From contig NZ_JAUZVY010000005.1 in NCBI RefSeq assembly GCF_030717955.1, positions 124,001 to 188,000 on the forward strand: a stretch of DNA of 64,000 nt, read 5' to 3'. Positions 7,879 through 16,953 of this stretch are shown piece after piece; position 1 is the stretch's first letter; the number at the start of each line of letters is the position of its first letter. Position numbers and translations under genes: made by a program. The notes below the pieces were generated by a model that saw nothing but the letters and a program-made list of their open reading frames with translations, searched no databases and was not told the origin of the DNA. The DNA is from Alkalimonas delamerensis. GTDB lineage: Bacteria; Pseudomonadota; Gammaproteobacteria; Enterobacterales; Alteromonadaceae.

Positions 7879-8334
7879 TTGGCGAAACAGGAACAACAGT
7901 TAACAGCCCTGTTGACACCCACAGTGGCAGCCGCTGGGTTTGAGTTGCTGGGCATCGAATTTATTCGTGCCGGCAAGCACTCAACGGTACGGCTTTATAT
8001 TGATCATCCGGATGGAGTGACGGTCGATCACTGCGCTGTGGTCAGCCGCGAGGTCAGTGCCATTTTGGACGTGGAAGACCCCATCGCGCACGAGTACGTG
8101 CTGGAAGTCTCGTCGCCAGGTCTGGATCGGCCTTTGTTTACGCCCGAGCACTTTGCCAAAGCCGTAGGCAGCAAGGTGGAGCTAAAGCTGGCGATTCCAC
8201 AAGATGGCCGCCGCAAATTCAAGGGCATGTTGTTGGCGATTGAAGACGATATGCTGGTAGTAGAAATCGATGGCAAGCAATTCCGTTTGCTGATGGATAA
8301 TGTTGAAAAGGCAAATATTGTACCTGTGTTTTGA
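7879..8334 (+). CDS. rimP: Ribosome maturation factor RimP
   Basis: A 151-residue 30S assembly factor that promotes binding of proteins around S12. Two-domain protein with family signatures GFELLGIEFIRAG, LYIDHPDGVTVDHC, ILDVEDPI and YVLEVSSPGLDRPLF. The TTG start at 7879 is chosen because GGAGG lies 5 bases upstream and the resulting N-terminus LAKQEQQL matches the family length; an in-frame GTG at 7861 is less likely. First protein gene of the nusA-infB operon, 32 bases before nusA. Confidence 0.94.
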   Translation: MAKQEQQLTALLTPTVAAAGFELLGIEFIRAGKHSTVRLYIDHPDGVTVDHCAVVSREVSAILDVEDPIAHEYVLEVSSPGLDRPLFTPEHFAKAVGSKVELKLAIPQDGRRKFKGMLLAIEDDMLVVEIDGKQFRLLMDNVEKANIVPVF

Positions 8335-8366
8335 CAACAGACAGGTCCAACAGAGGCAGCAAGAAA

Positions 8367-9863
8367 ATGGCAAAAGAAATTTTATTGGTTGTTGATGCGG
8401 TTTCAAATGAAAAGTCCGTGCCGAGAGAGAAAATTTTCGAAGCGCTGGAGTACGCATTGGCAGCTGCCACCAAAAAGAAAAACGAAGGCGACATTGAAGT
8501 TCGGGTCAGCATTGATCGCAAGACAGGCTCTTTTGATACCTTCCGTCGCTGGGAAGTGGTGCCAGATGACCAGCCGATTGAGCACCCTTATCGTGAAATC
8601 ACGCTTTCGGCTGCTCAGTACGAGCAACCTGAGCTACAGGTCGGCGATTTTGTTGAAGAGCAAATCGAGTCCATCGTCTTTGATCGCATCACCACTCAGA
8701 TGGCCAAGCAAGTCATTGTGCAAAAAGTCCGCGAAGCCGAGCGCTCGCAAGTGGTGGAAGCCTATCTGGATCAAGTGGGTGAGTTGGTCACCGGTGTGGT
8801 GAAAAAAGCCAACCGTGAGAACATCATTGTCGACTTAGGCAACAATGCCGAAGCCTTACTGACGCGTGAACACATGTTGCCGCGGGAAACCTTCCGTACC
8901 GGCGATCGCATCCGTGCTTTGTTGTACGAAGTCAAGCCGGAGGCCCGTGGTGCTCAGTTGTTTTTAAGCCGCACCCGTCCGGAAATGCTGATTGAGCTGT
9001 TCCGCATCGAAGTGCCGGAAATTGGTGAAGAGATGATCGAGCTGCGCGGTGCCGCACGTGATCCTGGTTCACGCGCCAAAATTGCCGTCAAAACCAACGA
9101 TCGTCGGATCGACCCGGTCGGTGCCTGTGTTGGTATGCGTGGTTCACGGGTGCAAGCCGTTTCCGGTGAACTGGGTGGCGAGCGGGTAGACATCGTGTTG
9201 TACGACGACAACGATGCTCAGTTTGTAATCAATGCCATGGCCCCGGCCGAAGTGGCTTCCATCGTGGTGGACGAAGACGCCCATTCGATGGACATCGCGG
9301 TGGAAGAAGGCAACCTGGCAATGGCCATTGGACGTAACGGTCAGAACATTCGTCTGGCCAGTCAACTGACTGGTTGGGAGCTGAATGTGATGACGGTTGA
9401 AGACATGCAGAAGAAGCATCAGGAAGAAGCCAGCAAAGTCATTGATTTGTTCACCAGCACGCTGGAAGTGGACGAAGACTTTGCCTCAGTCCTGGTGGAT
9501 GAGGGCTTTTCGACCCTGGAAGAAATTGCTTATGTCCCGGTTTCTGAGCTGCTGTCGATTGATGGCTTCGATGAAGACATCGTCGAAGAGCTGCGCAGCC
9601 GTGCCAAGGCTTACCTGACCACGCAGGCGCTGGCGTCAGAAGAGTCACTGGAAGGTGCCAAGCCTTCGGAAGAGTTGCTGGCCCTGGAAGGTCTGGATAC
9701 CCACACTGCTTATGTATTGGCCAGTAAAGGGGTCGTCACTCTGGACGACCTGGCAGAGCAAGGCGTTGATGACTTGCTGGATTTAACCGATATCAAAGAA
9801 GATCAGGCTGCGGCGCTGATCATGGCTGCCAGAAACATTGTCTGGTTCAGCGAAGAGAATTAA
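8367..9863 (+). CDS. nusA: Transcription termination/antitermination factor NusA
   Basis: RNA polymerase-binding factor controlling pausing, termination and rRNA antitermination. 498 residues. Order of domains: N-terminal polymerase-binding domain (about 1-125), S1 (about 135-200, GVVKKANRENIIVDLGNNAEA), two KH domains (about 230-345, VGACVGMRGSRV and AIGRNGQNIRLAS), and two acidic C-terminal repeats (about 365-498) ending ALIMAARNIVWF. This matches the long E. coli-type architecture. ATG 8367 (MAKEILLVV) follows AGAGG by 10 bases. Confidence 0.97.
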   Translation: MAKEILLVVDAVSNEKSVPREKIFEALEYALAAATKKKNEGDIEVRVSIDRKTGSFDTFRRWEVVPDDQPIEHPYREITLSAAQYEQPELQVGDFVEEQIESIVFDRITTQMAKQVIVQKVREAERSQVVEAYLDQVGELVTGVVKKANRENIIVDLGNNAEALLTREHMLPRETFRTGDRIRALLYEVKPEARGAQLFLSRTRPEMLIELFRIEVPEIGEEMIELRGAARDPGSRAKIAVKTNDRRIDPVGACVGMRGSRVQAVSGELGGERVDIVLYDDNDAQFVINAMAPAEVASIVVDEDAHSMDIAVEEGNLAMAIGRNGQNIRLASQLTGWELNVMTVEDMQKKHQEEASKVIDLFTSTLEVDEDFASVLVDEGFSTLEEIAYVPVSELLSIDGFDEDIVEELRSRAKAYLTTQALASEESLEGAKPSEELLALEGLDTHTAYVLASKGVVTLDDLAEQGVDDLLDLTDIKEDQAAALIMAARNIVWFSEEN

Positions 9864-9888
9864 TGGATCAACGGAGGTAACAACCTAT

Positions 9889-12570
9889 ATGGCAGAAGTC
9901 ACCATAGAAAAGCTCGCCACAGATGTGAACACAACTGTTGATCGCTTAGTGCAACAATTTGCCGATGCCGGCATTAGCAAAACAGCCGGCTCGATGGTCA
10001 CCGAAGATGAGAAGCGCACCTTATTGCAGCACCTGAGTCGTCAGCACGGTGCCGAGGCTGCGACACCGTCTAAGCTGACCTTAAAGCGTAAAGAAAAAAC
10101 CACCCTGAGCGTGCCAGGTGGTGCTGGGCGTAACCGTGAAGTCACGGTGGAAGTGCGCAAGCAAAAAACCTACATCAAAAAGCCGATGTTGGACGAAGCG
10201 ACCTTAAAGGCGCAGGAAGAAGCCCGCCTGGCTGAAGAAAAAGCCAAAGCGGAAGCCGAACGTGCCGAGCGTGAGCGTCAGGAAGCACAGCGTAAAGCGA
10301 AAGCTGAAGCCGAGCGTCGTGCCAAAGAAGAAGCTGAACGTAAAGCCGCCGAAGCCAAGCGTCGTGAAGAGCAGAAAAAAGACGATCCGGAAGAAGCGGC
10401 CCGTCGAGCTGCCCGCGAAGAAGCACGCAAAGAGGCCGAGCGTCTGAAACAACAGCAAGAAGCCGAAGCGCTGCGTAAGCTGGAAGAAGAAGCCCGCAAA
10501 CAGGCGGAAGAAGCCAAGCGTCTGGCGGAAGAAAACCGCGAGCGTTGGGAGCAGGAAGAAAAGGCCAAAGGCGCTGAGGAAGGCGATTATCACCTGACCA
10601 GCAATGAATTTGCCAAGCAAGCCGAAGATGAAGTCGACGCCCGCGAAGAGCGTGCTGGTCGACGTGGCACGCCGGCGAAAAAAGCCACTGCTGCCAAAGG
10701 CAAAAAGAAAGATGATCGCAACGATCGTGAAGCTTTTAACCGTGCCAACAAGCACAGCAAGAAAAAGAAAACCCCGACCAGCATGCAGCACGGCTTTAAC
10801 AAGCCAGCCCAGCCGGTTGAGCGTGAAGTCCGCATAGGGGAAACCATTACGGTAGCGGAGCTTGCGGCCAAGATGGCGGTGAAAGCGACCGAAGTAATCA
10901 AGGTGATGATGAAAATGGGGGCCATGGCCACCATCAACCAGGTCATCGATCAGGAAACCGCGGCCATTGTCTGTGAAGAGATGGGCCACAAGTTTATCCT
11001 GACCAAAGAGAATGAGCTGGAAGAAGCCGTGATCTCAGAGCGTGGCGAAACCGGTGAGCTGGAAGCACGTGCGCCGGTGGTGACCGTGATGGGTCACGTT
11101 GACCACGGTAAAACCTCCTTGCTGGACTACATTCGTAAAGCCAAGGTCGCTGCCGGTGAAGCCGGTGGTATTACCCAGCACATTGGTGCTTATCACGTCG
11201 ATACCGATCGCGGCATGGTGACTTTCCTGGATACCCCAGGTCACGCAGCCTTTACCTCGATGCGGGCCCGTGGTGCCAAAGCAACCGATATCGTTATTTT
11301 GGTTGTTGCCGCCGACGATGGTGTGATGCCGCAAACCAAAGAAGCCATTCAGCATGCGAAAGCGGCCGGTGTGCCTTTGATTGTTGCCGTCAACAAAATG
11401 GATAAGCCAGAAGCCGATCCGGATCGGGTGCGCAACGAGTTGTCGCAGTACGACGTTATTTCAGAAGAGTGGGGCGGCGATACGCAGTTCGTGCCTGTCT
11501 CTGCGAAAGCCGGTACCGGTATCGACCAATTGCTGGATGCGGTGCTTGATTTGGCCGAAATTCAGGAACTGACCGCAGTGAAAGCCGGTCTGGCGCGTGG
11601 TGTCGTTATCGAATCCCGCCTGGACAAAGGGCGTGGTCCGGTCGCGTCCATCCTGGTGCAGGAAGGCACGTTGAATCAGGGCGATGTGGTGCTCTGTGGT
11701 TTTGAGTACGGTAAAGTGCGTGCCATGCGTGATGAGAATGGCCGTACCGTCAGCCAGGCTGGCCCGTCCATTCCGGTCGAAATCCTTGGCTTGTCGGGTG
11801 TCCCCCAGGCTGGTGATGAAGTGACCGTGGTGAAAGACGAGCGTAAAGCCCGTGAAGTCGCGTTGTACCGTCAGGGCAAGTTCCGCGATGTTAAACTGGC
11901 GCGTCAGCAAAAAGCCAAGCTGGAAAACATGTTTGCCAATATGTCAGAAGGCGATGTCGCCGAGCTGAATATCGTCCTAAAAGCCGATGTTCAGGGCTCG
12001 GTAGAAGCCATCAACGAAGCCTTGAGCAAACTGTCGACCGATGAAGTGAAAATCAAAATCATCGGCAGCGGTGTCGGTGGTATCACCGAGACCGACGTCA
12101 GCCTGGCGGCAGCCTCGCAAGCCATCATTATCGGCTTCAACGTCCGGGCCGATGCCTCGGCACGTCGTATTGTCGAAGAGGAAGGTTTGGATCTGCGCTA
12201 CTACGGCATCATTTACGAGCTGCTGGATGAAGTGAAGCAGGCCATGACCGGCATGCTGGCACCTGAATTCAAGCAACAGATCATTGGTCTGGCACAGGTT
12301 CGTGATGTGTTCCGCTCACCGAAGTTTGGCGCCATTGCCGGTTGTATCGTCAGCGAAGGCGTGATCAAGCGCAATGCCCCAATCCGGGTGCTGCGTGACA
12401 ACGTGGTGATTTACGAAGGCGAGCTGGAGTCGCTGCGTCGCTTTAAAGACGACGTCAACGAGGTTCGTAATGGCTTCGAATGTGGTATCGGTGTGAAGAA
12501 CTACAACGATGTTCGCGAAGGCGACCAGATCGAAGTCTTTGAGGTGGTGCAGGTCGAGCGTACGCTGTAA
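9889..12570 (+). CDS. infB: Translation initiation factor IF-2
   Basis: GTPase that delivers fMet-tRNA to the 30S subunit and promotes subunit joining. 893 residues. IF2_N-type domain at the N-terminus, a long Ala/Glu/Lys/Arg coiled segment (about 105-260), a second IF2_N domain (about 325-375), then the GTPase domain with GHVDHGKTS (near 400), DTPGH, NKMD and SAK, and beta-barrel/C-terminal domains ending in YNDVREGDQIEVFE. ATG 9889 follows GGAGGT by 10 bases. E. coli makes shorter forms from internal starts; I cannot identify one with confidence here. Confidence 0.97.
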   Translation: MAEVTIEKLATDVNTTVDRLVQQFADAGISKTAGSMVTEDEKRTLLQHLSRQHGAEAATPSKLTLKRKEKTTLSVPGGAGRNREVTVEVRKQKTYIKKPMLDEATLKAQEEARLAEEKAKAEAERAERERQEAQRKAKAEAERRAKEEAERKAAEAKRREEQKKDDPEEAARRAAREEARKEAERLKQQQEAEALRKLEEEARKQAEEAKRLAEENRERWEQEEKAKGAEEGDYHLTSNEFAKQAEDEVDAREERAGRRGTPAKKATAAKGKKKDDRNDREAFNRANKHSKKKKTPTSMQHGFNKPAQPVEREVRIGETITVAELAAKMAVKATEVIKVMMKMGAMATINQVIDQETAAIVCEEMGHKFILTKENELEEAVISERGETGELEARAPVVTVMGHVDHGKTSLLDYIRKAKVAAGEAGGITQHIGAYHVDTDRGMVTFLDTPGHAAFTSMRARGAKATDIVILVVAADDGVMPQTKEAIQHAKAAGVPLIVAVNKMDKPEADPDRVRNELSQYDVISEEWGGDTQFVPVSAKAGTGIDQLLDAVLDLAEIQELTAVKAGLARGVVIESRLDKGRGPVASILVQEGTLNQGDVVLCGFEYGKVRAMRDENGRTVSQAGPSIPVEILGLSGVPQAGDEVTVVKDERKAREVALYRQGKFRDVKLARQQKAKLENMFANMSEGDVAELNIVLKADVQGSVEAINEALSKLSTDEVKIKIIGSGVGGITETDVSLAAASQAIIIGFNVRADASARRIVEEEGLDLRYYGIIYELLDEVKQAMTGMLAPEFKQQIIGLAQVRDVFRSPKFGAIAGCIVSEGVIKRNAPIRVLRDNVVIYEGELESLRRFKDDVNEVRNGFECGIGVKNYNDVREGDQIEVFEVVQVERTL

Positions 12571-12588
12571 TCTGACCGCGCAAATAAC

Positions 12589-12623
12589 AACACCATCAGG
12601 GCCTTCGGGTTGCTGATGGTGTT
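12589..12623 (+). promoter_or_regulatory. Stable hairpin between infB and rbfA
   Basis: Perfect 11-base arms (12589-12599 and 12613-12623) enclose a loop containing CTTCGG. It is followed by TGTGTTTTTAAA and then the rbfA ribosome-binding site (AAGGAAA at 12634). It resembles a weak intra-operon terminator or an RNA processing/stability element. Confidence 0.6.
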
Positions 12624-12645
12624 TGTGTTTTTAAAGGAAACTAAA

Positions 12646-13080
12646 ATGGCACACAAAGAATTTTCCCGTGTCGACCGGCTGTCGCAACAGCTGCAAAAAG
12701 AACTGGCGGTGATTTTGCAACGCGAAATCAAAGATCCCCGCTTGCACACCATGATTACCGTTTCTCAGGTCGATGTGTCGCGCGATCTGTCCTACGCCAA
12801 AATTTACGTCACCTTTTTAGGCCTGGCAGAGGACAAAATCAAAGACAACCTGAAAATTTTAAACGATGCCAAGGGCTTTATTCGCAGCCTGATTGGCAAG
12901 CGGATCCAAACCCGCATTGTGCCTCAGGTGCAGTTTTACTACGACAGCACCCTGGATGAGGGCATTCGCCTGACGGCGCTGGTCGAGTCTGCCCGTCGTG
13001 CCGATGAAGCCAAGCGTCCGGCAGCCAGTACTGAAGACGAGCCGGCTGAACCCAACAACAGCGACGACAAGCAGGATTAA
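12646..13080 (+). CDS. rbfA: 30S ribosome-binding factor RbfA
   Basis: Cold-shock-associated 30S maturation factor acting at the 5' end of 16S rRNA. 144 residues with a KH-type fold: VDRLSQQLQKELAVILQREIKDPR, the VTVSQVDVS-type strand (ITVSQVDVSRDLSYAKIYV) and the C-terminal VPQVQFYYDSTLDEG. An acidic, disordered tail follows. ATG 12646 is preceded by AAGGAAA at good spacing; upstream in-frame codons lie in the hairpin. The stop codon abuts the truB start. Confidence 0.96.
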   Translation: MAHKEFSRVDRLSQQLQKELAVILQREIKDPRLHTMITVSQVDVSRDLSYAKIYVTFLGLAEDKIKDNLKILNDAKGFIRSLIGKRIQTRIVPQVQFYYDSTLDEGIRLTALVESARRADEAKRPAASTEDEPAEPNNSDDKQD

Positions 13081-14052
13081 ATGACTCAAGGTTCGAAACG
13101 CCGCCCTGTCGACGGTATTTTGTTGTTGAACAAGCCGCTGGAATTTAGCAGCAACGGCATTTTGCAAAAGGTGCGTTGGCTCTATCAGGCGCAAAAAGCC
13201 GGCCATACCGGCGCGCTGGATCCTTTAGCCAGTGGCTTGTTGCCAATTTGCTTTGGCGAGGCCACCAAGTTCAGTCAGTTCTTGCTGGATACCGATAAAA
13301 CCTATCTGGTCAGCGCCCGTTTTGGCATCCGCACCGATACCAGCGATGCCGCTGGCGAGGTGGTCAGCACCCGGCCAGTGGCGTTCAATCAACCGCAGCT
13401 GGAGCAGGCGATGCAGGCCTTTCGTGGCGATATCCTGCAGGTGCCAACCATGTTTTCGGCGCTAAAATACCAGGGCCAGCCGCTGTACAAGTATGCCCGG
13501 CAAGGCATTACAGTACCGCGTGAAGCCAGACCGATCAGCATCTTCCGTTTTGAGCTGCTGGCCCTGCGCCAAAGCAGCGAGCAGAACCATGCTGATTTTA
13601 CCGCGGCTGATTTTACCGAGGCCGACTTTATAGTGCATTGCAGCAAAGGCACCTACATCCGCACCCTGATTGATGACTTGGGCGAAGCCCTCGGCTGCGG
13701 CGCTTACGTCAGTGCCTTGCACCGTACCCAGGTCGGGCCATTTCTGGCCGAAGCCATGCACGATTTAGCCAGTCTGGAAGCCTTGGCAGAGCCCTGCCAT
13801 CAGAGCCGGGATTTCTCGGCGCTGGATCAGCTGCTGCTACCGTTGGATGCGGCCTTGCATGGCCTGGAAGCCTTAACGCTAAGCGCCGAGCAGCAGCGCC
13901 GTATTGCTCACGGCCAAAGTTTTGGCTGCGAGCTGCCGGATGCTGAAGCGGTGCGCTTGTACAGTGCTGAGCAGCAATTTTTGGGTATCGGCAAACGGGA
14001 GCAGGGCGAGCTGAAGCCCCGGCGGCTGCTGAGCACCAACAAAAACTTGTAA
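13081..14052 (+). CDS. truB: tRNA pseudouridine(55) synthase TruB
   Basis: Forms pseudouridine 55 in the T arm of tRNAs. 323 residues. Catalytic D47 lies in GHTGALDPLASG; also present are KTYLV, FRGDILQVPTMFSALKYQG and GTYIRTLIDDLG of the family. The C-terminus matches the TruB_C/PUA region. The ATG directly follows the rbfA stop (TAAATG), so translation is probably coupled. A stretch near 165-178 (DFTAADFTEADF) is a small lineage-specific insertion. Confidence 0.96.
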   Translation: MTQGSKRRPVDGILLLNKPLEFSSNGILQKVRWLYQAQKAGHTGALDPLASGLLPICFGEATKFSQFLLDTDKTYLVSARFGIRTDTSDAAGEVVSTRPVAFNQPQLEQAMQAFRGDILQVPTMFSALKYQGQPLYKYARQGITVPREARPISIFRFELLALRQSSEQNHADFTAADFTEADFIVHCSKGTYIRTLIDDLGEALGCGAYVSALHRTQVGPFLAEAMHDLASLEALAEPCHQSRDFSALDQLLLPLDAALHGLEALTLSAEQQRRIAHGQSFGCELPDAEAVRLYSAEQQFLGIGKREQGELKPRRLLSTNKNL

Positions 14053-14074
14053 AGCAGCGCTGGCATGGTACAAT
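14047..14074 (+). promoter_or_regulatory. Likely rpsO promoter
   Basis: TTGTAA at 14047-14052, a 16-base spacer and TACAAT at 14069-14074. It overlaps the truB stop and lies 79 bases before the rpsO ATG, where E. coli has the rpsO promoter. Confidence 0.55.
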
Positions 14075-14095
14075 GCGCGCGCTTTTTATTGTTGG

Positions 14096-14138
14096 CTGAA
14101 TGAGTGATCGGCGGCAATACATTCATTAACTCACTCAG
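14096..14138 (+). promoter_or_regulatory. Structured rpsO leader (possible S15 autoregulatory site)
   Basis: Alternative pairings are visible: TGAGTGA (14101-14107) with TCACTCA (14131-14137), or GAATG (14098-14102) with CATTC (14120-14124). Mutually exclusive structures just before the ribosome-binding site resemble the E. coli S15 translational operator. The role is inferred. Confidence 0.4.
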
Positions 14139-14152
14139 AATTGGAGTACACC

Positions 14153-14422
14153 ATGGCTTTAACTGTTGCTGAAAAAGCGAAAATCGTTGCGGAATACGCA
14201 CAAAAAGAAGGTGACACAGGTTCACCAGAAGTGCAGGTTGCTTTGCTGACTGCAAACATCAACCACCTGCAAGGTCACTTTGCTGATCACAAGCACGATT
14301 TCCACTCACGCCGCGGTCTGCTGCGTATGGTTAGCCAGCGTCGTAAATTGCTGGACTACCTGAAAGGCAAAGATCAAAGCCGTTACGCTGATTTGATCAA
14401 GCGTCTTGGCCTGCGTCGTTAA
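14153..14422 (+). CDS. rpsO: 30S ribosomal protein S15
   Basis: An 89-residue primary 16S rRNA-binding protein of the small subunit platform; also forms a bridge to the 50S. Family motifs DTGSPEVQVALLTANINHL, HKHDFHSRRGLLRMVSQRR and LDYLKGKD are intact. Start ATG 14153 (MALTVAEK) follows GGAG closely. It has its own promoter, leader and terminator between truB and pnp, as in E. coli. Confidence 0.98.
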   Translation: MALTVAEKAKIVAEYAQKEGDTGSPEVQVALLTANINHLQGHFADHKHDFHSRRGLLRMVSQRRKLLDYLKGKDQSRYADLIKRLGLRR

Positions 14423-14434
14423 TTCAACGCAGAG

Positions 14435-14463
14435 AAAAAGGGCTGAATTTCAGCCCTTTTTTT
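14435..14463 (+). terminator. Rho-independent terminator after rpsO
   Basis: A-tract, GGGCTGA/TCAGCCC stem with a short AT loop and a run of seven T, starting 13 bases after the rpsO stop. Confidence 0.92.
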
Positions 14464-14829
14464 ATGCCTGAAAAACAGCACTGACAAACCTTCCCGCCAC
14501 ACCAGCCACGTGTAGCAATGCTCTTGTAGGCTGCCGTAAAAAAATCACCGCGCTCAAGACCTGACGAAGCGCACCAGCCCCCGCTGACATCCGCGATATG
14601 ATCTTTGGCAACTACATAGTGCGTTATTCGCTGCATGCAAGCACGATCATCGTGCTAAGGCTATGGCATGGGCTTGAAAACGACCGTTAAGCCATCCGCC
14701 GATTGTGTCAATCCGATGAAACCTTAGCCCACTGCTTCTTTTTCCCGCGCTGAAGGCGTATACTAGCCCGGAATGAAATGAAAATAGATAGAACGCGCCA
14801 TGAGGCGTTAATTGTAAGGAAAATCCCAC
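14464..14829 (+). other. 366-base gap between rpsO terminator and pnp
   Basis: No convincing gene on either strand. It contains a small palindrome AGCACGATCATCGTGCT (14640-14656) and, near the right end, the pnp promoter candidate and leader. A short hairpin AACGC/GCGTT lies just before the pnp ribosome-binding site; in E. coli the pnp leader is cleaved by RNase III and controls autoregulation, so a similar role is possible. Confidence 0.5.
14736..14764 (+). promoter_or_regulatory. Possible pnp promoter
   Basis: TATACT at 14759-14764 is a good -10; the -35 (TTCTTT, 14736-14741, 17-base spacer) is weak. About 65 bases before the pnp start. Confidence 0.4.
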
Positions 14830-16953
14830 GTGACACCCATCATTAAATCTTTCCCGTTTGGCCAACACACTTGTACTTTAGAAACCGGCGTTATCGCCCG
14901 TCAGGCCGACGCAGCAGTTTTGGCCAGCATCGGCGACACCTCGGTTCTGGTGACCGTGGTTGGTAAAAAACAACCCAAGCCAGGCCAGGACTTTTTCCCG
15001 CTGACGGTCAACTACCAGGAAAAAATGTACGCAGCCGGTCGGGTACCAGGCGGCTTCTTCAAGCGTGAAGGCCGTCCATCAGAAGGCGAAACCTTAACAG
15101 CGCGTCTGATTGACCGCCCAATTCGTCCACTGTTCCCAGAAGGCTTCACCAACGAAGTTCAGGTGATTGCAACGGTCGTTTCGGTGCAGCCTGAAATTCA
15201 GCCGGACATCGTAGCCTTGCTGGGTACCTCCGCAGCGCTGGCGCTGTCAGGTATTCCATTTGCTGGCCCTATCGGTGCCGCCCGTGTTGGTTACATCAAC
15301 GACCAGTACGTGCTGAACCCATCCGAAGCAGAGCTGAAAGAAAGCAAGCTGGATCTGGTGGTCGCTGGTACCAACAACGCCGTGCTGATGGTGGAATCCG
15401 AAGCCAACCTGCTGTCGGAAGACATCATGTTGGGCGCTGTGGTCTATGGCCATGAGCAAATGCAGGTCGCTATCACCGCCATCAACGAGCTGAAAGCAGA
15501 AGCTGGCAAACCAGCCTGGGATTGGCAGGCTCCGGCGAAAAACGAGCCGTTGATTGAAAAGGTGCAACACCACTGTGCTGCGGCTCTGAGCGAAGCCTAT
15601 CAGATCACTGAAAAAGCCAAGCGTTACGACCGCATCAAAGAAATCAAAGCCGATTTGATTGAGAAGCTGACCGCTGAGCTGGCCGAAGGTGAAAGCCTGG
15701 ATGAGCACGAAGTCGGTGATGTGTTCCACGAGCTGGAAAGCAAAACCGTTCGTAGCCGTATCATTGCCGGTGAGCCACGCATCGATGGCCGTGAACCAGA
15801 CATGGTACGTGCCCTGAGCGTGATGACTGGTGTACTGCCACGTACCCACGGCTCTTCACTTTTCACCCGCGGTGAAACCCAGGCGCTGGTCACCTGTACT
15901 TTAGGGACTGCCCGTGATGCGCAGAACGTCGATGACTTGCTGAGCGAGAAAAAAGACTACTTCATGCTGCATTACAACTTCCCTCCGTACTGTGTGGGCG
16001 AGACTGGCATGGTCGGTTCACCCAAGCGTCGCGAAATCGGCCACGGTCGTCTGGCCAAGCGTGGTGTGCAAGCGGTGATGCCATCCTTTGATGAGTTCCC
16101 GTACACAGTACGTCTGGTGTCTGAAATCACCGAATCAAACGGCTCCAGCTCGATGGCGTCTGTTTGTGGTTCTTCCCTGGCGATGATGGATGCCGGTGTT
16201 CCGATCAAAGCCTCTGTGGCTGGTATTGCCATGGGTCTGGTAAAAGAAGGCGACAACTTTGTGGTACTGTCCGATATTCTGGGTGACGAAGATCACCTGG
16301 GTGACATGGACTTCAAAGTGGCCGGCACTGCCGAAGGCATCACTGCGCTGCAGATGGACATCAAAATTGACGGCATTACCCGCGACATCATGCAAATTGC
16401 CCTGAAGCAAGCCAAAGCGGCTCGTTTGCACATTCTGCAAGTGATGGATCAGGCAATTTCTTCGCACCGTGAAGAGTTGTCTGAGCACGCGCCTCGCATT
16501 TACTCCTTAAGCATCAACCCGGAGAAAATCCGTGATGTGATTGGTAAAGGTGGCGCTGTGATCCGTCAAATCACCGAAGAGTCCGGTTGTACCATCGAAA
16601 TCGAAGACGATGGCACGGTCAAAGTGGCGGCGACCAACAGCAAGCAAGCTCAGGTTGCCATCGACAAGATCATGCTGATCACCGCCGAGCTGGAAGTGGG
16701 TCGTATCTACGACGGCGAAGTGGTTCGTATTGTTGATTTCGGTGCTTTCGTCAACGTGCTGCCTGGCAAAGACGGCCTGGTCCACATTTCGCAAATTGCG
16801 GAAGAGCGGGTCAACACCGTGTCGGATCACCTGACCCTGGGCCAGAAGGTCAAAGTGAAGGTGCTGGAAGTCGACAAGCAAGGACGGGTTCGTCTGAGCA
16901 TCAAAGAAGCACAAAGCAAGCAGGACGCACCTGCTGAGTCAGCGGATGCCTAA
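14830..16953 (+). CDS. pnp: Polyribonucleotide nucleotidyltransferase (PNPase)
   Basis: Phosphorolytic 3'-5' exoribonuclease of the degradosome. 707 residues: first RNase PH domain (about 12-145), all-alpha linker (about 148-230), second RNase PH domain (about 310-545, with the catalytic-site segments GSSLFTRGETQ and VLSDILGDEDHLGDMDFKVAGT), KH (about 555-615, VIGKGGAVIRQI) and S1 (about 622-692). GTG start at 14830 follows AAGGA by 9 bases and gives the family N-terminus. Its 3' end overlaps nlpI by 8 bases. Confidence 0.97.
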   Translation: MTPIIKSFPFGQHTCTLETGVIARQADAAVLASIGDTSVLVTVVGKKQPKPGQDFFPLTVNYQEKMYAAGRVPGGFFKREGRPSEGETLTARLIDRPIRPLFPEGFTNEVQVIATVVSVQPEIQPDIVALLGTSAALALSGIPFAGPIGAARVGYINDQYVLNPSEAELKESKLDLVVAGTNNAVLMVESEANLLSEDIMLGAVVYGHEQMQVAITAINELKAEAGKPAWDWQAPAKNEPLIEKVQHHCAAALSEAYQITEKAKRYDRIKEIKADLIEKLTAELAEGESLDEHEVGDVFHELESKTVRSRIIAGEPRIDGREPDMVRALSVMTGVLPRTHGSSLFTRGETQALVTCTLGTARDAQNVDDLLSEKKDYFMLHYNFPPYCVGETGMVGSPKRREIGHGRLAKRGVQAVMPSFDEFPYTVRLVSEITESNGSSSMASVCGSSLAMMDAGVPIKASVAGIAMGLVKEGDNFVVLSDILGDEDHLGDMDFKVAGTAEGITALQMDIKIDGITRDIMQIALKQAKAARLHILQVMDQAISSHREELSEHAPRIYSLSINPEKIRDVIGKGGAVIRQITEESGCTIEIEDDGTVKVAATNSKQAQVAIDKIMLITAELEVGRIYDGEVVRIVDFGAFVNVLPGKDGLVHISQIAEERVNTVSDHLTLGQKVKVKVLEVDKQGRVRLSIKEAQSKQDAPAESADA

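Noticed and set aside
10204..10989. 261-codon frame antisense to infB, very Phe/Leu rich
   Set aside because: Its composition is the complement of the Lys/Glu/Ala-rich IF-2 segment, not a membrane protein.
14424..14636. 70-codon minus-strand frame in the rpsO-pnp gap
   Set aside because: It overlaps the rpsO terminator, has no ribosome-binding site and unusual composition.
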